6,159 bases of DNA from an uncultured Pseudomonadota bacterium (GTDB taxonomy: Bacteria > Myxococcota_A > Polyangia > HGW-17), in NCBI GenBank assembly GCA_938004375.1, contig CALKWH010000349.1, positions 1 to 6,159 of the forward strand, written 5' to 3'. The notes under the pieces were generated by a model. That model had not been told where the DNA came from, searched no databases, and was given only the letters and a program-made list of their open reading frames with translations. Positions 1 through 6,159 of this stretch are shown here, piece after piece. Both the position numbers and the translations under genes were made by a program. Positions within the stretch are counted from its first letter, which is position 1, and every line of letters starts with the position of its first letter.

Positions 1-46
1 AGATCGTATTCGGTGACTGGAGTTCAGACGTGTGCTCTTCCGATCT
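1..46 (+). other. Illumina TruSeq index/read-2 adapter left on the contig end (not genomic)
   Basis: Positions 13-46 match the standard 34-base Illumina read-2 (multiplexing) primer site, beginning GTGACTGGAGTTC and ending GCTCTTCCGATCT. Just before it, AGAT at 1-4 is the end of the P7 flow-cell tail, and the 8 bases at 5-12 (CGTATTCG) sit exactly where the i7 index belongs. The order tail, index, primer site leaves little doubt that this is library-construction sequence. The minus-strand prkA frame runs through it without a stop, so automatic gene callers would append about 15 false residues to the kinase. Genomic sequence begins at about position 47. The adapter identification is from memory of the oligonucleotide. 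Confidence 0.97.
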
Positions 47-1962
<1,916 letters not shown>

Positions 1963-1969
1963 CCCTCGT

Positions 1970-1975
1970 CCTCCT
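1970..1975 (-). promoter_or_regulatory. Strong ribosome binding site of prkA
   Basis: The minus strand reads AGGAGG here, 7 nt before the ATG at 1962. It is the best Shine-Dalgarno match in the window and fixes the prkA start. It suggests that prkA is translated independently, unlike the coupled genes upstream. Confidence 0.8.
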
Positions 1976-1984
1976 GTGCAGGTA

Positions 1985-2013
1985 TTAGTACCATGTTACC
2001 AGGGGAAGGCCAA
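1985..2013 (-). promoter_or_regulatory. Candidate promoter in the AI-2E/prkA gap (weak)
   Basis: Directly after the AI-2E stop codon, the minus strand has TTGGCC (2013-2008), a 17-nt spacer, then TACTAA (1990-1985). This is a partial match to a sigma-70-type -35/-10 pair at ideal spacing (4 of 6 and 3 of 6 consensus bases). The stretch is visibly more AT-rich than the surrounding coding DNA. It also holds imperfect palindromic elements (GGTA and TACC repeated around 1981-2000) that could be an operator or chance. Because this is the longest gap in the array, prkA may have its own promoter here in addition to readthrough. The hexamers are poor, so this is a suggestion only. Confidence 0.25.
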
Positions 2014-3129
2014 TCAGGATTCCCGCCGGTAGAACTCGGAGCCCTCGTAGAGCTTCAGGGTGTGCCGGACGAGCACGGCCAGGAGCGCGGCGAAGGGCAC
2101 CGCGATGAGCGCGCCCCAGAAGCCCCACAGGATGCCGAAGGCCATCAGGGAGGCGACGACCAGGGCGGGATTGAGGCCCACGCTCTTGCCCAGCACGTTT
2201 GGCGTGATGAAGAAAGCGTCGAGCCCCTGGACGACCCCGAAGACTACCGTGACGCCCAGCACGGGGCCCCAGCCGCCGCCGTCGAGCACGGCCATGATCA
2301 GCGCGAGCAGGAAGCCGACGAAGGCGCCGACATAAGGGATGAAGGCCATGAATCCCGTGAGGAGGCCGATGAACAGGCTCAGGGTGATGCCCACGAAGGA
2401 GTAGCCCACCGAGTAGAGCGTGCCCAGGATGATCATGACCAGGATCTGGCCGCGCAGCCAGGAGCTCATGGTGGTGTCCATGTCGTGCACCACCACCTTC
2501 ATCCAGGCGTGGTGCCGCGCGGGGATCAGCCGCATCCACACGCCGCCGAGCTTGTCGAAGTCGCGCAGCAGGAAGAAGGTGAAGAACGGGATCAGGACGA
2601 GAGTTGCCACGAAGGAGAACAGGAAATAGGTTCCGGCGGCGGCGAACGTGGCCACCTCACGCAGGGGGGAGGCGGCGCTGGAGGCGACGGAAGACAGGTC
2701 CCGGCCGAAGCGGTCCATGGCCGCCGAGAGGACCTCGGAGGCGTTGGGCAGCGTGGTGTCGAAGAGTTGCTCGATCCGCGGAATGAGCCAGGTCTTGACG
2801 GCCACGGTGTAGCCCGGGATCTTCTGGACGAATTCCTCGAGCTGGTGGGCCAGCAATGGGACGACGAACAGCACGAAAATCAGGACGACCTGCACGAACA
2901 GGGCGAGCAGGATCAGGATGCCCAGGGTTCGGGGGATCCGCCGCTTCTCGAGCCGGGTCACGAACGGGTTGCAGAAGTAGGCCAGAAAGAACGAGATCAG
3001 CACCGGGATCACGAGGGGCATCAGCAGGACCAGCAGGTGGGACACCGCCAGGATGGCACCCAGGATCAGGGCGATCTGGAGGAACAGGTGGGTGCGGGAA
3101 GCGGAGCCGAAGCCGTAGGGTCGTTCCAT
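2014..3129 (-). CDS. AI-2E/PerM (UPF0118) family polytopic membrane protein
   Basis: This 371-residue inner-membrane protein has the length and layout of the AI-2E transporter family (Pfam AI-2E_transport). That family includes E. coli TqsA (autoinducer-2 export), YdiK and PerM, and some members were reported as Na+/H+ antiporters; substrates of most are unknown. Hydrophobic segments lie at about 15-52 (two helices), 68-93, 163-187, 227-280 and 288-357, with a soluble, helical, charged insert at about 94-160, as is typical. Family-like motifs include FFLLRDFDKL at 185-194, LRGQ at 225-228, IPYVG at 264-268 and NVLGKSVGLNP at 311-321, followed by the final glycine- and alanine-rich helix pair. 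The start at 3129 has AGGAG 6 nt upstream and lies 3 nt after the stop of the lipoprotein gene, so translation is probably coupled. No defect is seen. Membership of the family is secure, but transport of AI-2 should not be assumed. Confidence 0.93.
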   Translation of the reverse strand: MERPYGFGSASRTHLFLQIALILGAILAVSHLLVLLMPLVIPVLISFFLAYFCNPFVTRLEKRRIPRTLGILILLALFVQVVLIFVLFVVPLLAHQLEEFVQKIPGYTVAVKTWLIPRIEQLFDTTLPNASEVLSAAMDRFGRDLSSVASSAASPLREVATFAAAGTYFLFSFVATLVLIPFFTFFLLRDFDKLGGVWMRLIPARHHAWMKVVVHDMDTTMSSWLRGQILVMIILGTLYSVGYSFVGITLSLFIGLLTGFMAFIPYVGAFVGFLLALIMAVLDGGGWGPVLGVTVVFGVVQGLDAFFITPNVLGKSVGLNPALVVASLMAFGILWGFWGALIAVPFAALLAVLVRHTLKLYEGSEFYRRES

Positions 3130-3140
3130 CGGTCACTCCT
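3130..3140 (-). promoter_or_regulatory. Ribosome binding site fused to the upstream stop codon
   Basis: On the minus strand AGGAG (3140-3136) is followed immediately by TGA (3135-3133), the lipoprotein stop, then 3 nt and the ATG of the AI-2E gene. A ribosome terminating on the lipoprotein covers the next initiation site, the usual arrangement for coupled translation. It supports both gene ends. Confidence 0.7.
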
Positions 3141-3447
3141 GGACGTGCCGGACCAGCGCGGGGCGGCGGCGCAGCAGTTCGTGCGGTCTGAGCGTGAAGG
3201 AGGAGTAGTAGGGATAGTGGCCTGGCGCGACGATGACGAGCTCGTGCCGGCCCACGGAGAGCAGACGGGGGATACGCTCCATCTCGATGCCGGTGCCCCA
3301 GTACCGGTGGTCGACCCAGATCTGCGCGGTGGGGGGGAGGGCGAGCAGCATCAGGCCCTGCCGGGACTTCGGCGCGAACTGGACGTGGGAACAGGCGGTG
3401 GTCGTGAGCCACGAGATGAGCAACAGGAGGCGCAGGAAGTGGATCAT
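3133..3447 (-). CDS. Small PEGA-like domain lipoprotein
   Basis: A 104-residue exported protein. The N-terminus has one Arg (R6) and a hydrophobic run (residues 4-14), then TTTAC-S. Cys19 is the likely lipidated residue after signal peptidase II cleavage, but the -3 position is Thr rather than the preferred Leu, so the lipobox is imperfect. Ser at +2 would fit outer-membrane sorting in a diderm. Residues 31-87 resemble a PEGA domain: a hydrophobic strand plus LPPTAQIWVD, a turn with GTG, an aromatic/leucine segment, VGRHELVIVAPGHYPY, then a last strand. PEGA domains are small beta folds common on bacterial surface proteins and often follow a lipoprotein signal; their ligands are mostly unknown. 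The frame is open up to 3600, but that longer version overlaps the previous gene by about 128 nt and buries the signal peptide. The ATG at 3447 has GGAGAA just upstream and was chosen. It lies 25 nt after the 342-residue gene and 3 nt before the AI-2E gene. Confidence 0.78.
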   Translation of the reverse strand: MIHFLRLLLLISWLTTTACSHVQFAPKSRQGLMLLALPPTAQIWVDHRYWGTGIEMERIPRLLSVGRHELVIVAPGHYPYYSSFTLRPHELLRRRPALVRHVQE

Positions 3448-3472
3448 CGGGTTCTCCGGGGCCGCACCTTTC

Positions 3473-4501
3473 TCAAGGCCGCGGCCGGCCCTCCGCGGGA
3501 AGCGGGGGGATCTGAATCTGGAGTTCGAATACACCGTCGACGCGCTTCTTCCAGGCGACGGTGACGCCCGGTCCCAGGAAGAGACCCTTCCACCACACAT
3601 CCCCGCCCCCCGGAGCCTGTCGGACGTGGAGCACGGCGGTGTTCTTGCCGGAGAGCATCCCGATGGTGCGCAGTCCGACGACCTCGGGCTCCTGCCGTTG
3701 GATGAGGAACAGCACCTGCATCCAGGTCACGAAGTCCAGGCCGGCGGGGGCCTGCAACTGGACGGCGATCGTGGGCCCGACGCCCAGGGCGGCGAGCAGG
3801 CCGGCGGGAAGCTGGAGGAACAGTTCCTCGACGGTGGCGGCGCGGACGGTCTCGTCCGGGGACTTTGGGGTGGAGCTCCGGTCGTCCCGCGCCGTCTTCG
3901 GGTTCCGGGTCGACCCCAGGGAGAGTTGAAACGCGGCCTCCCACCCATCGTCGACTCTGCCGCAGGTCACCTGCAGGCAGAAGTCGAACGGGCACTTTGC
4001 GGGCGCCTTGTCTTCCTGGAAGATCATGGTCAGACCGGGCCGCTGCAACTGGACCTGCAAGGCGGCCGCAGTGCGTCCCGGCTCCGGACAGGCGACGCGC
4101 AGGTGAAGTACGCGGGTCCGGTCCACGAGCAACGCCAGCTTGGCCTCACGCAGGACGCCGGCGACATCGAGCTGGTAGAGGGCGCGGAAGGTGAAGCCGC
4201 CGCCGGAGAGGCGGTTCTCCTGGATCCCGGACAGGCCGATGAGGAAGGACTTGCGGCGGGCAAGGATCTCCTTCTGGATGCGGGACCGGGTGTCGGCGGG
4301 CACCCCCATGAGCAGGGCCGGCGCCACCCGGGTGTCCCACAGGCTGCGCAGGGCGGCCTCGAGGCCGGCGTCGCGGGCGACCTCCCGGGCGGCCTGCCAG
4401 TCCTTGACGTGGGCCACGGTGGACTCTCCCCAGAGCTCCTCGTGCCCCGAGATGCCGGAGGTCTGAAGGAGCAGGGACTGCATCAGGATCCACCACCACA
4501 T
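3473..4501 (-). CDS. Uncharacterised 342-residue protein, probably envelope-associated
   Basis: I do not recognise a named family with confidence. The start (MWWWILMQSLLLQ) is short and hydrophobic but lacks the basic residues of a good signal peptide; a second in-frame ATG lies at residue 7. TAGGAG 9 nt upstream supports the first ATG. Residues 30-130 contain an Ala-rich helix (AAREVARDAGLEAALRSL), a run ending in IQKEIL, and a strand pattern FTFRALYQLDVAGVLREAKLALLVD. That layout recalls the N-terminal domain of FlgT and the DUF2066/LPP20-type secreted proteins; this is an impression only. A middle region (about 145-255) holds three cysteines spaced by five (170, 175, 180) and a charged, probably disordered segment at 198-220. 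The end (256-334) has alternating strands with SGKNTAVLHV and WKGLFLGPGV, like a repeat of the small alpha/beta fold. Its position directly before a lipoprotein and a membrane protein suggests that they act together. Coding evidence is good; function is unknown. Confidence 0.8.
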   Translation of the reverse strand: MWWWILMQSLLLQTSGISGHEELWGESTVAHVKDWQAAREVARDAGLEAALRSLWDTRVAPALLMGVPADTRSRIQKEILARRKSFLIGLSGIQENRLSGGGFTFRALYQLDVAGVLREAKLALLVDRTRVLHLRVACPEPGRTAAALQVQLQRPGLTMIFQEDKAPAKCPFDFCLQVTCGRVDDGWEAAFQLSLGSTRNPKTARDDRSSTPKSPDETVRAATVEELFLQLPAGLLAALGVGPTIAVQLQAPAGLDFVTWMQVLFLIQRQEPEVVGLRTIGMLSGKNTAVLHVRQAPGGGDVWWKGLFLGPGVTVAWKKRVDGVFELQIQIPPLPAEGRPRP

Positions 4502-4510
4502 GACGTCTCA

Positions 4511-4516
4511 CTCCTA
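4511..4516 (-). promoter_or_regulatory. Ribosome binding site overlapping the TetR stop codon
   Basis: TAGGAG on the minus strand contains both the TAG that ends the TetR gene and the AGGAG serving the 342-residue gene, whose ATG follows 9 nt later. The overlap argues that the two genes are on one transcript. Confidence 0.65.
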
Positions 4517-5101
4517 CCTGGTGACAATGCCCATCGCCGCCCACTCGACGATCTCCTCGACGACCTCGTGGTAGTCGAAGCTCTCGGAGCCGGTGGCGTG
4601 GGTCCATACGATGCCCTTGATCATACCGACAGCGGCCGTCGCCACGATCTTGGTGTTCAATGGCCGGATCACGTGTTTCTCCTGGCCCTCCTGCAGGCTC
4701 TCCTCCAGGTAATGGCGCAGGGCGGCATAAAACTCCTCCATGCGGGCGGCGCCGGCCTCGTCCAGGGTCTCGGCCTGGCTCACCACGATGCGGGCCAGGT
4801 GCCGGTCGGCGAACAGGGGTGCCAGCGCCCGGCCCAGGTTGATCCGCAGTTGCTTGAGGATGTTGTCCCGGTCGGGGACCGGTCCCACGATGACCGGCTT
4901 GACGGACGAGAGGATGGTATCGAACGCTGAGTCCAGCAGCACGTCGAACACCGCTCGCTTGGAATCGAAATAGAGATAGAAGGTCCCGCGGGCGACCTGG
5001 GCCTTCTCGATGATGTCGGAGATGCCAGTCGTGTGGTAGCCCCGAGTGGCGAACAGTTCCTTGGCGCAATCCAGGATAAGACTGCGACGATCTTTTTCCA
5101 T
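4514..5101 (-). CDS. TetR/AcrR-family transcriptional regulator
   Basis: A 195-residue protein of normal TetR length. The N-terminal DNA-binding domain is clear: helix 1 at about 5-20 (RRSLILDCAKELFATRGY), then TTGISDIIEKAQVARGTFYLYF at 24-45, the characteristic helix-turn-helix with the GTFYxYF signature, followed by SKRAVFDVLL. The rest is an all-helical ligand and dimer domain that diverges as usual, with a helix ending in ALRHYLEESLQEG and a final helix pair (about 152-195), so the effector cannot be read from sequence. Family members are mostly repressors released by small ligands such as lipids, drugs or metabolites. The gene sits inside the array, 12 nt after the FHA gene and 12 nt before the 342-residue gene, rather than divergent from a target, so autoregulation of the whole array is possible but unproven. 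Only one ATG fits: the frame is closed 12 nt upstream by the FHA stop. No good Shine-Dalgarno is present, which suggests coupling to the FHA gene. Confidence 0.93.
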   Translation of the reverse strand: MEKDRRSLILDCAKELFATRGYHTTGISDIIEKAQVARGTFYLYFDSKRAVFDVLLDSAFDTILSSVKPVIVGPVPDRDNILKQLRINLGRALAPLFADRHLARIVVSQAETLDEAGAARMEEFYAALRHYLEESLQEGQEKHVIRPLNTKIVATAAVGMIKGIVWTHATGSESFDYHEVVEEIVEWAAMGIVTR

Positions 5102-5113
5102 GATTTCAACCGA

Positions 5114-6159
5114 CTACAGCAGTTCGATCCGGTAGAGCTGGTAACCCATCAAGATGGGCGTGGCCGGATCGAGCTCCATCATGGTCTTGATGTTGAGGTA
5201 GGTCCCGTTGGAGGAGTTCAGGTCGATGAGATAGGACGCGTTGTCCATCCGCGTGACCTCGAGGTGCTCGCCGGAGACGTAGCCGTCGTCGGGGAAGGTG
5301 ATGTCGCCCTCCTCGCGACCGATGCGGATGCGCTCGCCGGTGAGCGTGAAGGCCTGCCCGGGGGCGTCCTTGCCCATGATCAATTCGAGCCGCCCCCACG
5401 CCTCGAGGTTGGGGCTTCCCGCGGGGATGGTGCCGTCCTCGAGGGCCTCAACCGGCGGCAGTGCCCGGTAGCGCAGGACCTCGGTGCCCACACGGAAGAC
5501 GTCGCCGTCATGGAGCAGCTCCTCGCGGGAGAGCCGGAAGAAGGTACCGTTGAGGCTGCCGAGATCCTCGACGAAGATGGAACCGCTGTCGATGGTGAGC
5601 TTGCAGTGCGAGGGCGACATGTAATAGTCGTTCGCGAAGGGTGCGTGGGATGAGCGTCCGAGGACGGTCTCCCCTTCGAACAGGTCGATCACCGGGGCCG
5701 TGGAGCCGTCGGGCCGCTGGACGATCAGGCGGGCGACCGGGACGGGCGCCGCGGCCTGGGGCGGCGGGGCCACGAACGGCGCCGGCGCCGGCAGCGTGGA
5801 GTCCAGGGACGGCGCCGCGACCGGCGCGTCGATCATCGCCGGGCTGCCGCAGTTGCCGCAGAACTTGAAGCCCGGCGTGATGGCCGAGCCGCACTGGGAG
5901 CAGATCTTCTGCCCGGGGGCGGCCGCGGGTTTGGGGGCGATCAACGCCTGCTGGTCGTCGTCGGCGCAGACGGTGTCGGCCATCTCGAAACCGCCATGGG
6001 CCGGCGCCACCGGGGCCGAGGGAACCTTCGCGGCGGGCGGCGCCGTGAAGGGGAGCTCGTCGCTGCGGTCCTCGACGGTGGCTGGCGGCGGGGCCATGGG
6101 TGGGGCCATGGGGGCCGGCGGGGCCGCGAAGGGGCTGGCGGCTGGCGGCGGAGCCATGG
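5114..6159 (-). CDS. Zinc-ribbon protein with two FHA domains, 5' end off the window
   Basis: The frame is open to the right edge. The ATG at 6157 falls inside a Pro/Ala/Met repeat and is probably not the true start, so the gene is treated as 5' partial. Numbering from that Met: Pro/Ala-rich linker at 1-80, containing an acidic stretch DTVCADDDQ at 61-69; a zinc ribbon with Cys86, Cys89, Cys100 and Cys103 (CSQC...CGNC); a second Pro/Ala linker at 111-142; FHA-1 at about 143-230 with GRS at 167-169, SPSH at 181-184 and NG at 203-204; FHA-2 at about 256-345 with GR at 280-281, SGEH at 295-298 and NG at 317-318. Both FHA domains keep the arginine, serine, histidine and asparagine normally needed to bind phosphothreonine peptides. 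No membrane segment is visible, so it is probably a cytoplasmic adaptor. It is the first visible gene of the array, 12 nt before and in the same frame as TetR. What lies upstream, possibly a Ser/Thr kinase, cannot be seen. Confidence 0.9.
   Translation of the reverse strand, partial: MAPPPAASPFAAPPAPMAPPMAPPPATVEDRSDELPFTAPPAAKVPSAPVAPAHGGFEMADTVCADDDQQALIAPKPAAAPGQKICSQCGSAITPGFKFCGNCGSPAMIDAPVAAPSLDSTLPAPAPFVAPPPQAAAPVPVARLIVQRPDGSTAPVIDLFEGETVLGRSSHAPFANDYYMSPSHCKLTIDSGSIFVEDLGSLNGTFFRLSREELLHDGDVFRVGTEVLRYRALPPVEALEDGTIPAGSPNLEAWGRLELIMGKDAPGQAFTLTGERIRIGREEGDITFPDDGYVSGEHLEVTRMDNASYLIDLNSSNGTYLNIKTMMELDPATPILMGYQLYRIELL
6080..6159. repeat. 20-bp direct repeat at the right edge, within the Pro/Ala-rich coding region
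   Basis: The 20 bases at 6080-6099 recur at 6140-6159 with one mismatch (G at 6092, A at 6152). The offset of 60 nt is exactly 20 codons, so both copies encode MAPPPA. Shorter GGGGCCATGGG units lie between them. This is low-complexity coding repetition of a linker, not a mobile element. The sequence stops exactly at the end of the second copy. Confidence 0.8.

Noticed and set aside
1..46. C-terminal extension of PrkA encoded by the first 46 bases
   Set aside because: The frame stays open, but the bases are Illumina adapter and index, not genome.
1963..2013. Rho-independent terminator between the AI-2E gene and prkA
   Set aside because: The arms of the imperfect palindrome are only about 4 bp, and no run of T follows on the minus strand.
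3448..3600. Longer start for the lipoprotein (155 residues)
   Set aside because: It would overlap the 342-residue gene by about 128 nt and place an Arg/Pro-rich tail before an evident signal peptide, while the ATG at 3447 has its own ribosome site.
3233..4930. A 565-codon open frame on the plus strand
   Set aside because: It is antisense to the lipoprotein, the 342-residue gene and TetR, crosses three gene boundaries, has biased composition and no recognisable domain.
6155..6157. ATG as the true start of the FHA protein
   Set aside because: The same Met-Ala-Pro-Pro unit recurs 20 codons later inside the linker, and the frame is still open at the edge, so it is more likely an internal Met.

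Overview
This window looks like one end of a metagenomic or draft-assembly contig from a GC-rich, probably diderm (Gram-negative-type) bacterium. I cannot place it confidently. The style of PrkA and the double-FHA/zinc-ribbon protein recall Myxococcota and other former Deltaproteobacteria, but that is an impression from protein flavour, not a measurement. The first 46 bases are not genomic: they match the Illumina TruSeq read-2/i7 index adapter (end of the P7 tail, an 8-base index, then the 34-base read-2 primer site). The biological sequence therefore starts at about position 47.

All supported genes lie on the minus strand and read from right to left as one compact array. They are a Pro/Ala-rich zinc-ribbon protein with two FHA domains (5' end beyond the right edge), a TetR-family regulator, a 342-residue protein of unknown function with an apparent N-terminal hydrophobic segment, a 104-residue PEGA-like lipoprotein, an AI-2E/PerM-family membrane protein, and a PrkA-family AAA+ serine protein kinase whose 3' end is cut off by the adapter. 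The gaps are 12, 12, 25, 3 and 51 nt. Several stop codons sit in or beside the next gene's Shine-Dalgarno sequence, so the first five genes look translationally coupled. The 51-nt, relatively AT-rich gap before prkA is the only internal place with room for a promoter. No stretch over 300 bases lacks a gene, and I see no tRNA, rRNA, CRISPR array, insertion sequence or convincing terminator.

Taken together, the array pairs a phosphopeptide-reading module (FHA) with a stress-type kinase/AAA+ protein (PrkA), envelope-directed proteins (lipoprotein, AI-2E transporter, the 342-residue protein) and an embedded TetR regulator. A shared envelope-stress or phospho-signalling role is inference from gene order only. 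The least understood part is the pair at 3133-4501. Large open frames on the plus strand are antisense shadows of these genes.
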